From Eremophila alpestris peregrina (lineage: Eukaryota; Chordata; Aves; Passeriformes; Alaudidae): a stretch of 64,000 nt of DNA. Within the stretch, counting starts at the first letter, position 1. Every line of letters begins with the position of its first letter. Below, piece after piece: positions 27,278-38,960 of this stretch. The notes below the pieces were generated by a model, which saw only the letters and a program-made list of their open reading frames with translations, made no database searches and was not told the DNA's origin. The stretch is taken from positions 4,623,690 to 4,687,689 of the forward strand of contig WMCF01000021.1 in NCBI GenBank assembly GCA_009792885.1. Direction: 5' to 3'. The translations under genes and the position numbers were made by a program.

Positions 27278-30200
27278 AACTATAAACTACTTTCAAGAGA
27301 TTATGCTTTTGTGTTTCCCAATGTTTGAAGAGTAATCTAAGGACTTCTTTTAGGATACTGTATTTTATGTCACAGCTTTGTGCAAGGATGAATCATGGCT
27401 TACTTTGGAGAAACTGCACCTGTAAAATAAGCCTTTAAAGATCTTGCTGAATCCTGAATAAAGAAAAGTAATGAGCAAGGCAAGGAGAAAAAAGCTCTCA
27501 GACTTCATGCTGGAAACAGGCAGAAGTGTTCAACACTTGTCAAGTGCTGGGTAGCATAGCTGCAGCAAACTGGAACCTCTCCCTAAATAGTTATTATTAG
27601 TAATAGCACACACTGCCAGCTTAGCTAATACAGGTTCCTGGAGCCCTCTTGGTTCTGGGTTTAGCCTTCCTCTTCTTAACAGCCAGTACCTGTGTGTTCC
27701 TAGGAAAAGGTTTATCAGAATCTAGGGAGCACTACATATTTCACTTCAAACACTTTGCCCAGTTTATTATGTTCCTTTTTCTAAATAAAACTGCTTGCTT
27801 TATTGTCACTGTCATTACAGGGCTTCATTGCATTCCCACTGGCTTCAGGGTAAAGAACTACTGCTCTATGCAAAGGGTAGCCAAGCTACAGAAGCAAAAT
27901 TGCTCCCTACACAATAACTACATAAATCTAATTATCTGCAAGGATAGCTCTCTTATAATCCAAGTCCTTATAGATAATTAAAGAGAGGTTAACACAGGTT
28001 TTTTTCCTCTTATTTCCTCTTCATCCAGAGTGATTCTTTCCCTGGTCACTTGAGTAGGGGGGGTTAATTTCTATCAACACAGCCAGTCAATAGTGAATCC
28101 AGCCCTCCTAAGCCACCTTTTTAGCATCATGCAGTGAGAACATTTTTCTAATGGGCTCATTTCCCAATGTTATTTCAAAATATTTCATGATTTAAAGCTT
28201 TCTAGATATACATCAAAGCTGTTGATAGCAAAATTATTGCACCTGCACATTCCTATTGCCTAGGGAGGCACAGCTTCATAGCTGGTATTTGCTAGTTTTC
28301 AAACAGATGACTTTTCAGTGCAATGAATTTGGGAACAAATTCACACTAAACCCACAAACTTTTCATGAAGTCAAATATACAGAGAAGTGATTAACCAGTT
28401 GGGTTCAGCCCTTGTGGATGTAGAGAAGTGTATTTGTAACATGACTAAACCAGTCGTTATTATTTCCATCTATACCCAGGCAACTACATCTGCGTGACTC
28501 AGAGAAAATACAAATGATTTGCCATGAAAGAACAGAGGCCACACAACTTACTTTTTTTTCCTGCCCAAAAAATTTGCAGTTTGGGAAGGCAACCAGTGCA
28601 TTCACAGTAGAGCAGAAATGTCCTGACTGCAGATTTTGAAGTGAGGTGTATAAACACTGATTGATCCCTCTGAGAGCCCGAGTCAGAGCTGTAAAGAGGA
28701 TGTGTCCAGACTTCTTCATTTCAATTAAGTTTCTGAAGAAGAACACAATGTTTTCAACTGAAAGACCACATTTTGTTGGAGTGGAAGCATTTTTGGAAAT
28801 TTAGCCAATGCCTTGATACATCTGAAAAATTAATAATAACTCTAAATTTTCTAAATTATCCAACATTCATAGACATCAACAACACAACATCGCACTTTTA
28901 AAACACCTCTCACTGAACTGGCTTTATTCCTGATGAATTCAATTAAAGCAGACTAATTTTATTCTGCTACGATTCCAATAATGACTCATTTAAAACAAAA
29001 AACAAAACACACCACCTTTAAAAAATTTGTTTCAAATATAATTGGTTCATTATTTGAGTGTTCTTTTTCCTCATTTTCCCTAATAGTGCACGACCTAAAT
29101 AAAGTCAGCTAAAGTCATTTATGAAACTATCAGCTAGATGTTCCTAACAACTCCAGTGGTGAATATGCAATATACAACAACAATTCTGTATATTAGAAAT
29201 AAATAGCCATCTGTTTCATAATGATTTTGTGGGGAAAGAACATCAGAAGTTTCAGATTATGCCCTCTTATATTTTAATAGCTTTAGAAACATCTTCCCTA
29301 TCTACTAAAGCAAAACTCTGCCATTACATTTGATGGATAAGGCACACATCCAGAAACAAAATAAAGATGACAAAAATACCACAAGATGCCAGCTATCCCT
29401 CGTGTTGTCTGTGCCTTGGTCATTTTCCAAGCCTCAGAATACAAATCCCTTCCACAGAACATCCCTGTGGGATTTCTTATGCACTGGCATTTTTGGTAGC
29501 TCTTCCCTTGCACTTCAGACAACTATTCACTTCAAAGAAATTATTTCTGAAATTCAATCACATTAGAGATATGTTAATACCTAATTAGTTGACACCTTGT
29601 ATGTCATGTAATGTAGCTACAACACTCAACATCAGGATAAAGCAAACTTATCTCAATGAACACATTTGCATTTTATAGTATGACACATTACTTTCTGATA
29701 TAAACAGACAAATGGGATAACATGGGAGATATTCATTATTACAAAGTGGTTAATGATGGACATGTATATTTAAAGAAAAGTCTCTGACAACCAATCAGTA
29801 GCCATTAAGCAATCTCATTTGTGTTAAGTAGGTCACAGCTTCCACTGCAGATTATCTTCAATCCATTCAACACAGGAGAAAAATATATCACTGAGCAAGT
29901 TCCCCATCTAGAAGTGTATTCTCCTACCTGTGGTGCACTGACTGCAAACCTTTCTACACCAAGTTTCTGTCACTCCACAAGAACAACCTGATAAACAAAC
30001 GAAATTAAATAGCTAGTAAGTAAATAATAAATGTTAGCCCCCATTTTCCATGGCTGCAAATGAAAATCAGAGTGGCAACACTCCACAAATTAATACATTA
30101 TTTTTTTTTTCTTGCAAGAGATGAGGGGGAGGGGTGACACAGTGGAGGAAAAAGAAGAGAAAGAATAAACTGATCAGGAAGGATACAGAAAAAAGCTTAT

Positions 30201-31258
30201 CCAGAATGACATAGTCCATTTGGTTGTAGCACATTGTACTTTTAATGGGAAAAAGCCTGGTCTCCTAGTCTTACTTGACATCAGTGCTGTAGGAGTAGCA
30301 GACCTTACTTAGATAACAATTTGCTACATTTCCTTGGTCTTACATAAAGCCTCACAAAGCAATCACCATTCTCACTATACAGGATACATTTCCTTAAAGA
30401 TCTATGAAAAGTCTAGAACTCAATTGTGGGAGTTTCCAAATTGACTGAGGTCGATGTTGCCCCATGCTGTCTCTGGACTCATCAAATTCCTGCTCCACAC
30501 TGTGCTTTTCATGCCCCTGGTCTTTATTGCTTTTACCACACAGACTGAGAGATTTGCCACTGATAAAGAGCACCTCAGATTACAGATTTTCTAATGGTGC
30601 AGTCAGCATAAAGCACAGGTGAACCTATCAGAAAGGATCTCCCCCAGCATCTCTGTGTTCTATAGAGGCACATACTTATGTTCATATTCAAATCAATGAT
30701 TTATGGTAATAATAAATATCTGCAGCTCATGTTACAGTTTCAGCTTTTGTTTCATAGAACAAAGTACACACTTTGCAAGTTAAGTTTATGTAACTCCAGG
30801 ATAGGATAGCTACATATTTAAGCCTCCAGTCACAAAGTTTGGACTAAATAAACTAGAAGTAGTCAAATGTTTAAGCAGCATTTTTGGGGAAGGACTCAAG
30901 AGAAGGGGAGCAAAAATAATTTATCTGAGAGCCAAAAGTGCCTGACTCAAACTAGGACATAGACCTTCCATGATTTTCATAATAAGGTGTGTGAAATATA
31001 TTACCAATAAGAAATGGTGAGGTTGTTGTTACAATTAATTTCTCCTGCTCAGAGGCTTTCAGTGAGAATCTTTGGCAAGCTGACCCTGGTGCCAAGCACA
31101 GCTTGCAAGACCTGTTTTCTCTGGGACCACGAAAAAGAACAACATGTGAAGGGTAGAAAGCCAAGGTGAAGGTAATTCAAATGGGACTTAGACTTGATCC
31201 ATCTTTTAGAAGATGCTGAATGTCCAGCTCAAGGCTGCACTAACACATCATGGGGTGG

Positions 31259-31720
31259 GTGCACAAGTGGCTCACAGGTCAGGCACAAAGGGTCACAGCG
31301 AATGGGGTGACACCAGACTGGTGACCTGTCACTGCTGGGGTTCTGCTGTTGACTGTCTCCAATGCACAGAAGTCCTACAAGGGAGACCTTGACAGTTTAG
31401 AGGACTCAGCAATCACCAGCTGTATGAAGGCCAAGGGAAAGTGCCAGATTCTGCACCTGGGACAGGCCAAACCTGGATCTATGGACAGATTGGGAAGGGA
31501 GATGATGGAGAGCAGTGCCATGGAAAGGGACCTGGCAGTACTGGTTGATGGCCAGGAGAATATGAGTCAGCAGTGCCCTGGCAGCCAAGAGGGACACCCA
31601 TGTCCTGTGGGCAGCAAGCACAGCATCACCAGCCAGGCAAGGGAGGGAATTGTCTCACTGCTCTGGGCTGGGGCAGCCTCACCTCGAGTGCTGGGGGCAG
31701 TTTGGGGCACCACAAAATAG
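31259..31720 (+). pseudogene. Decayed C-terminal reverse-transcriptase remnant of CR1
   Basis: Reading from 31259, the frame gives VHKWLTGQAQ, then NGVTPDW, a TGA stop at 31322-31324, and PVTAGV. This matches the CR1 pattern W-L-x-R-Q ... G-x-x-S-x-W-x-x-V-x-S-G-V. The same frame continues from 31349 with GDLDSLED, GKCQILHLG, SAMERDLAVLVD and NMSQQC. These match the CR1 C-terminal region DLDRLE / KCKVLHLG / EKDLGVLVD / MSQQC. The sequence normally between these blocks, including the YADD active site, is absent, so an internal deletion joined them in frame. Similarity fades after about 31580. The open frame from 31349 begins with TTG, not ATG. It is a fossil of the LINE, not a host gene. Confidence 0.85.
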
Positions 31721-32150
31721 GAAAAATGAAAGAATGTCCACAGGAGGGCCATGAGGATGGTGAAGGGCCTTGAGGGGAAGCTGTGTGAGAAACAGCTGAG
31801 GTCACTTGGTCTGTTCAGCCTGGAGCAGAGGAGACTGAGGGGACACCTCAGTGCAGTGACAGCTCCCTGTGAGGGGAACAGGATGGGCAGACACTGATCT
31901 CTTCTCCATGGTGACCAGTGACAGGACCCCAGGGAATGGCGTGAAACTGCCTCAGGGATGTTGAGGTTGGATGTCAGGAAAAGGTTTCTCGCCAGGAAGG
32001 TTGCTGGGCACTGAGCAGGCTCCCCAGGGCAGTGGGCACAGCACCAGCCTGACAGAGCTCAGGAAAGGTCTGGACAATGCTCTCAGGCAGAGTGTGTAGG
32101 GCTGTGAGCTGGACTCGATGATCCTTGTGAGTCCCTTCCAAGCTCAGCAT

Positions 32151-32168
32151 ATTCTGTGATTCTGTGAT
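32151..32168 (+). repeat. CR1 terminal (ATTCTGTG)n repeat
   Basis: Just over two tandem copies of ATTCTGTG mark the 3' terminus of the CR1 element. This short repeat takes the place of a poly-A tail in CR1 and is its diagnostic end. Confidence 0.9.
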
Positions 32169-34679
32169 CATTAAAAGGCTTCAAAATGAATAAACTATCA
32201 TAATTTCAAGTACTCAGCATATATCAGGTAATTGAATTGAAACTCTCAGGTTAATGAAAGAATAGATTTCTACATGCTTTTTACATTTTAGTATATTAAC
32301 AAGAATTTTTAAATTACCCAAATATAAAATTTCAACAGAGATAGAAGGCTTACAGGACCAAAAATTTACATGAAAATACACAACTTCTTCCCATAATCAG
32401 CAAAATTATGAGCAAATTTATTCAGATAAACCATTTTCATTCAAAATGACATTCCACTAAGTATACAGGGAGATGATCTTTGAACGCCATTTGGAATAAA
32501 TTCTATTCAAATAAGTATTTGAGCTGAATATAAAAGTTACTGTGTATAACCAGCTGCAAACTGAATATTAACTTAGTGCTTAATACAGCACACATCTTTA
32601 GAAAGGGTTCCATTTTTTCCTATGGCTGCATGTTCTATCTCCCTGTAAAAATAGTGCCAAAGACTCGAGTCTGATTGTAATCTTACAACTACTGAAATAT
32701 GAACCCTCCTCACACATGTAATCTCATTTAAGTTAGAATCTGTCCTCTTTTCTTTAAAAATTCATAGATATGCACAATCAAGACAAATTCTAGCCCTAGG
32801 GTTTGCAACCCCAGTGGCATCAAAGGCATTAATATGCTTTCTTCGTTCTGATATTAAATATCAAAGTGGTTTTATACTTCTTCAGTCGGATTGATCATAC
32901 ATTTCAGAACAAGAACACCCATGAGAAGACATCGTGTACTGTAAGAGATTACAATTAATAGAAAGATTTATTTTCACCTTCAGGATTGTTTAGCTCATAT
33001 AATTGGGGAGGATAGATGCAGGCTGTTAAAACCTTTGTAAGTGCAGCTGCCAACATTATGGGGTGGTCCTGGTACCAAAGTGTTCATCACCAGAAATGGG
33101 GCAAGGGAGCAGGAGAGGAACTGAAAAGATTCTTAGATTGTTATGGCCAGTTTAATTCCTGAATTTCACAGACAGTCATCAATTTCTGAACATAATCCAT
33201 CTGCTTGAGAGGGAGGACAATCTCCTCTTCAGCCAAGTTACATGGACAATTGGCATAGGCTCTTCTTCATGACCCAGAAAATCTACATATCTCTGCTGGA
33301 ATCAGCACAAGTGCTTACATTTCTCCCAAACCAATCAACCATGTCGCTCGCAGCATTTTTGACTGATTTGTTTTGCCCTTCTGAAGCCAAATTCTGTCTC
33401 TCTGTTCAACAAAAATGTTTCTAAATACAAATAGTGCAAGCTAGCATTTGTTTCCTAAGCACTAATATGATTGCAAATCTATCAGTTAAACATAAAGAAA
33501 TTTAGAATATTATTATAAAATATCCTTTACTCATTTTTAAAGAGCACTAGGAAACATTTTCATGGTCAAAGAGAATTTCAAAAGAAAAAAAAAATTATAT
33601 AGAGAAAGCATTATATTTTCTGATCTCCAAAATAATCAAAACTGGAAACAGATTGTTTCAAGTCATGAACTATTTCAAATTGATCAAAGATTGTTTTCTA
33701 CATTTCACAAAAAAAACCAAAAAACAACAACAACAAAAAAAAACAAAACTAAAGGATGTCCAAATACCAGACCATTAAAAATTTAAGATTAAAAAATGCA
33801 TTTTCAATTTCATTGTGAAATGAAATAAACTTTTCTATTCTACTAGTAAAGGGGTAATCTTGCATTTACTTTTTTAAAGCTCTTTTTCATTCTAAATAAA
33901 AGTAGGACAAGAATTCAAGAGATTCACAGTTCTCCAGTTTCGTTGATGTTGAGTCACACATCAAAAGGTAAAAGCAATTCTCATTCCTTAAAACTCTCCC
34001 CTTACATCCCCTAAACATTTCGTGCCCAAAGACCTTCCCTCATGACTATTTGACTCATCAGGACAGAAGGTACATTTTCAAAGCAGGATATGATTCATTC
34101 ACTAAGCTTATTATAATAATATTTCATGATGTTTCACCAAAACACCTATTTAGTAAAACAAAAAACCTCAAATGCAACCACTGTACAAGTTTTAACACTT
34201 CCATTATTGTGCTTACTGCATGAACTAAATTTTGTGCTTATCTGCCTTTTAGTGGTTACTGAAAAGAATGCCTAATTAGTGCAGAAAGCAAACTACCAAT
34301 GGAAGTCATATATTTGCACATTTTATTGTTGAATTAGAGATCTTCCTTAGCAAGTATAAAAAAAGTCTAGGAGTGACGTTTACACCAAAAGAAAAATTTA
34401 AATTTTCTTATCAAAAACGTAGAGATGGATGCAATTCACTATATCCACTTTCAATTTGGTAAAGAGTTTGTTTAAAGAGCACAAATCAAGTTATCTTTTC
34501 AAGCCTATATTATACCCCAGAGCAAAAGTATGAATACAAAATATTAAGAGTCTCTGCAGTGTGAGTGTCATTCTTACTCAAATCTAAGCTTTATGTTACT
34601 CCAGTGTAACTCAAGATAAATTTCAGCTGTCTAGAACATGGCACTTTGGCACCAAGATGCTATGCAAAATGAACAATCT
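32169..34679. other. AT-rich non-coding sequence, no gene seen
   Basis: Single-copy AT-rich DNA after the CR1 end. It contains an A/(CAA)n tract at 33708-33750. Open frames at 33242-33424 and 33562-33786 show no known domain, and the second runs through an A-rich tract that explains its lysines. Confidence 0.55.
33708..33750. repeat. A-rich tract with (CAA)n
   Basis: Alternating A runs and four CAA units. Same type as the tracts at 24573 and 40577. Confidence 0.7.
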
Positions 34680-34975
34680 ACTTTTGGAACTTGACAGAAT
34701 TCTAATTGATCAACAGGCTGTAAATCTTTACAGAGTCAATTAAAGAGTTGTAAAGCATCATAATGCATGATAAAACATATGACATGAATACTTCTGCAGG
34801 CAATAGAGATGACCCGGAGCAGACATTGCTGCTATTCAAATACAATCATTAGCAATGGAAAAGTACTGGCTTCTAATGTATAGTCCCAACTTGGTAACTG
34901 CTATTTCAGGTAACAATCATTAAACAAGCAAATTAACTAGCCTGCAGTATAGAGATAAACATCTATCTATCTGGA
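34680..34975. promoter_or_regulatory. Candidate conserved non-coding / enhancer-like block
   Basis: A dense set of developmental transcription-factor-like words is visible: TTGACAG (TGIF/MEIS type), CTAATTGATCAA (homeodomain core joined to a TCF/LEF-like ATCAA), GTCAATTAAAG, TCATAATGCATGATA, and CATTAGCAATGG beside AACAATCATTAAAC (homeodomain and SOX cores). There is no low-complexity sequence or coding frame. This composition is typical of vertebrate conserved non-coding elements, but motif density alone in AT-rich DNA is weak evidence. Conservation was not tested. Confidence 0.25.
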
Positions 34976-35524
34976 GAACACAAACACATTCAATGAAACA
35001 TTGCATGTTATTAGTTATACGCCCTTCAGCAGGACCAAACAGGCCAGAAATTTCTGTTTCAACACAATCTTACAGAAATTATCTCTGCAATTCTAAATTT
35101 GATCACATCATTTTCTGAGTGTCAGTTTTACTTGGCAATATTACATTTTCCAACATTTCGTTTTCTAGCATTTTTCCATGACTATCTGTGTAGATTAGAA
35201 AGGTTCTTAACTGTTATCTGTAATAGATTTTGCCTGTAGCAAAATTCATGCAGGCATAATAGAACAAAGTGTACTCTGATGAAATTGCAACCATAATTTC
35301 CAGATGCCTGACATTTATTGCTTATTGCTATTAGAATTCAAGTGCCTATTTGTTTTGTACTTTGCTTTTATTCTTGCATCACAAATGTAAAATGGAAAAA
35401 AGATATTTTAAATGCTGGGTTAAGTATCACAGATCAACACAAAGCACCAGCATAATCAATATCACTTAAACACACTCCTAGGCAATTAATTTTTAAGGAA
35501 TCAAATTGTTGTACCACATCAAAA

Positions 35525-35760
35525 TTTACAACAATACAATAAAGGTTGTTACGTTCTTTATTGTTTAATTAAAAGCAGCATTTAGCACGCATGCAGCTAA
35601 CTGTTCAGTCTTTATGACAAGAAATGCCCTGTTTATCAGTGAGAGATATATAAACAGCATTTCTGCACTGTATTACACAGTTTTAATTAGACTTTATTAA
35701 ATTTCATAAGCTTATCAAATTATCAAACGTAAGTCTTCAAAACCCAGAGAAATATGCAGC
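35525..35760. promoter_or_regulatory. Candidate conserved non-coding / enhancer-like block
   Basis: Contains ACAATACAATAAAG (SOX- and HOX/CDX-like), TTTAATTAAAAG, a MYB-like TAACTG, the TAATTA homeodomain core at 35684-35689, TTTATTAA and a TTATCAAATTATCAAA direct duplication of TATCAAA-like words. It has no simple repeat and no coding frame. The clustering suggests a homeobox-regulated element, but it is an inference from composition only. Confidence 0.25.
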
Positions 35761-38700
35761 AATAAAAACAGCTGTATCCTAAGTATCTGCAATACTTCAG
35801 CTTTTCTACACAGTGCACGTTTTATGCAAAGAACTTGAGTACAGTCAGTGTAGAACCACTCAGATGCTGCAGTCATTTGCAGAGGGTCAGTACAGAAGGA
35901 TTTAATTCACATTTGCCTTTAAAACTTGGGGGCAGGTGCATTAATTATGTAAGCAACACCTCTGATTTAGGCTCTGTTTTTCACAACAAATTCAGTTCAG
36001 AAGGAATAAAGGCCTGATCCATGCCCATTTCTGCTATTAGAAAGATTTTCCCAACATCCAACCAAAATCTTCCCACATCAAGGTTTAAACTCCATCTCCA
36101 GTGGAAATGGAGATCAGTGTCAATCTACCTGTTACAAAGCACCACGAACTGATCCACAGCTTTCTACCCAAGCTATGGTTGCCATCAGGAAAACTCCCTT
36201 CACTGGGCAAATTCTTTGACAACTCTATAAAATTTTATCTGCCATTTTCAGATCCAAACTCTGTTCCAGAAAATTTAGCTATCTGAACCAATAAATAAAA
36301 CAAAAATGTTTGCAGTTCTCACTCACTCTGTTTAACATTTCTGACTTTCCCCCATTTTTATTTCTCTCTGAAAGAAATCAGGGCCCATAGATAAAAGGAA
36401 AGAAGAGGGTGACAGAACTCCTTTGCAATCCTTGAAGAGCAATAGCAGACATCTGCAGGTTTTGCAGGGCACAGCACTATCCATCTATCTATGTGGTGTT
36501 AAAGCAGAAAACAGAGGAACGGGCCAAAAACTGGATGAAAACCACATAATGTGTGCAAGCCGTATATTGTGTATCTACTACTTCCACACAGAAATTCAGA
36601 AGGCACTGCCAATTTGGAAGCCTTAATCTCTAATCTATGCTCCTGCAATCTAAATTAAAAATATGTCTTTATTTACTGTAGAAGCCCATTTGTCATATAG
36701 CCACATTTAACCTGTTCCAATCATAAGCTGTACACCTGCCCATGTTCCTCCCTTACAGTGCAGCATGGACATGTAAGATCTTATATATATAAAGGTATAG
36801 TCTTAAATACCTTGCTGTAAATTCTTTAGTAGCTTCGTCATACCAGAGACTGAAGAAAGAAGAAAACTGCTTCTGACAGACAAAAAATGTGTTTGTATTT
36901 CAACCTTGACTCTGACCACCAAAACAACGTTGTTCAGCTGACTTCTTTTCCTCTTCCCTTCTTTGAAAAACTAGTTTCCAGAACTCTTCAGTGAAATCAG
37001 AAAATGAGTGGAATTTTTTTTGTTTAAGACAAATCAACTGCATCTAGCTTTCAAGTATGTAAAGAAAACACTACAAAATGTAAAGCTTAAAGGCTGAAAT
37101 AAGAGGTCCTAAGAAGTACAATAATCTTATATATGGAATTATGTATTGTATCATTTGGGTCCATGTGAGGATATGGATGCATGTGCATATCTAAGTGTAT
37201 ATAAGCTCCTTGATTGGAAAGTTAATTTCACAACTCCTGTGTCATGACTCATGAATTCCTAGATTTGATAATGATAGAACTTGTCAGCCAGCACAGCTGA
37301 TCTAGCACAGAGGCAGAGATAAGCTGTGAAAAGGTCTGGCACAGTTTAGCTCCCCACAGGACTGTGGGACTGGGGAATGAGTCACATTTGGCAGGGTGGA
37401 GATGGTGGAGAAGTTGCACTGTTTGTTGCCTATAACCATCAAGCCTATAGGCAAACCATAGTTCAAAAACACCAAAGCAGAGAATTTACTGAGGATTTTA
37501 ATATTAAGGTGGATGGGGTTGATGCCTTTTTGTTGTTGTTGTATTTATTTTTCTTTTTAAGAAGGTTTATCAGACAGTTCAAAGCTTTGAAATGGGAAGA
37601 AACAAGGGTCTAAAACACGTGCTTCATGTTCACCACAGTCAGATATAGTCAAAATACCATCAACATCATAAAACAGTTATAAAAATGAGCTGTTCCTTCC
37701 TCTGTGAGGCACAGCATGATTTATGTCCATCTATCAGATGTACCTTTATTCCAAACATATCTAGTCCCTCTGCCCCAGAATCTAAGGGGAAAAAACTTTC
37801 ATATGGAATTCTACACATCTGCTGGAAGGAAATGTTCTCTAAGAACTTCCATGCTCTGTGGACTTACCTTTTTTTTCCTTAGAGTGTGAAATCAGGAGAT
37901 TTTAGGCTGACATATTTTGCTGACAGTGCTGGTTTAAGCCCATGGGTTTCCAGCTCAGCAAAATGAGGAGGGTAAAAAGGAATCCAAAGCAGTCACCAAA
38001 GTTAGAAGCAGTAACTGCTGCCTCTGACAGCAACAGGTTTAAAGAACATCTGCAGAAAGTACAAACTCTCCTCTCCAATGGCTGTGAATTGTGGGTGTGG
38101 GAGGGGAAATGAAGAAAGCTTTGAGCTCTTTCTCCTCAGTAAGGATCTTTAAGGATTTTTTTATCACATTGACAAGATGCTCAAACAGTTTGCTGCAAAG
38201 TTACAGTTCTTGGAGTCAAGTGAACCTCATCCATCATTCTTTAAGGACACTGCTAGAAAACGAAGGATTTAGAGCTTGTTTAACATTAAATTTCAACACA
38301 TGATGAAGTTCCACTTTAGAGGTATTTCAGTGGTCTGATTTGCAATGTACATAGTCAAAAGCCTGCCTTAACAAGAAAATTAACAGCCAAGGGAGGAGAT
38401 ATTTTATTGCTGCAATATTCCTCTGGGCCTCTGCGTGATTGATCTTAAAACCTGCAAGTTTTATGTGTTAAAATAAAAAGGCAGAGTACGTTGACTTTCA
38501 GGCTAAACTTCAAGCTCTGTTTCTTTTAGGGGAACCGAAGACAGACCCACATAAATGTAACCCAGAATATTCTCCACTGTTATTTTTCCGCAGCACATAT
38601 AGTATATAAAAAATTTGATGCTCAAAGGCAATACATAAACCAAAGTCTGACTCTATGCTCTGGACATCTTAATCCTGTTATGCTTATCCTTTAAATACCA

Positions 38701-38884
38701 ACGTTCTTTCAAACAAAATGGAGGCAGGAACATAAAATGAAAAGAAAGAAATAATGTTAGGGTTAAGTGCAGCCTTTAGAACTCAAGAAACTCTACAGAC
38801 AAAAGAAACCCAATGCCAAAATATTGACTATCAGCCAAGAGCCCCTTCCAAACCAGGTCTCTCTGGTTCTGTACAAGAACCAAG
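35761..38884. other. AT-rich non-coding sequence, no gene seen
   Basis: Single-copy DNA with many short chance frames (for example 35835-36017, 36423-36626, 37377-37613, 37685-37882). None is recognisable. A word at 38587-38606 resembles the start of U6 snRNA over about 12 bases only and is not called as an RNA gene. Confidence 0.55.
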
Positions 38885-38960
38885 TCACAGAATCACAGAA
38901 TGGAGAGGGTCAGAAGGGACCACTTGAGGTCCTCCAGACCGTCCTCATCTTGAGCTCAAA
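38885..38960 (-). mobile_element. CR1 3'-end stub, minus strand
   Basis: Read on the + strand the element starts with TCACAGAATCACAGAATGG, the reverse complement of the CR1 terminal 8-bp repeat. It continues with GGTCAGAAGGGACCACTTGA and GGTCCTCCAGACC, the complement of the conserved CR1 tail. Only about 75 bases of the 3' end are present, so this is a heavily 5'-truncated insertion. Its orientation is opposite to that of the larger CR1 at 31240-32168. The right-hand edge is approximate. Confidence 0.85.

Larger units (their letters stand above)
16047..31239. other. AT-rich non-coding sequence, no gene seen
   Basis: About 15 kb of mainly single-copy DNA with simple repeats at 17294-17321, 17664-17688, 24336-24350, 24573-24648, 26031-26062 and 27223-27277, and a short 24-base-period repeat at 19553-19590. 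Open frames (for example 20101-20403 - and 28405-28746 -) have no recognisable domains. They look like chance frames. I see no RNA gene and no transposon body. Confidence 0.55.
31240..32168 (+). mobile_element. CR1-type LINE, 5'-truncated and internally deleted
   Basis: The 3' half is a typical CR1 tail: GAGGTTGGATGTCAGGAAAA, then CAGGCTCCCCAGGGCAGTGG, then GGACTCGATGATCCTTGTGA, then TCCCTTCCA, ending in the 8-bp repeat ATTCTGTG at 32151-32168. Upstream are decayed reverse-transcriptase codons in the same orientation. The element lacks its 5' part, as expected from abortive target-primed reverse transcription. The segment holding the YADD catalytic motif is also missing, so it cannot move. 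CR1 is the dominant LINE of birds and also occurs in other reptiles. The exact 5' boundary is uncertain by some tens of bases, and I could not identify a target-site duplication. The 3' end is clear. Confidence 0.9.

Noticed and set aside
31406..32171. Open frames on the minus strand across the CR1 element (31406-31621, 31567-31752, 31974-32171)
   Set aside because: They are antisense shadows of the CR1 LINE.
38587..38615. CCGCAGCACATATAGTATA, resembling the 5' part of U6 snRNA
   Set aside because: The match is about 12 contiguous bases plus a loose A-rich continuation. The rest of U6 is absent, so it is neither a gene nor a convincing pseudogene.
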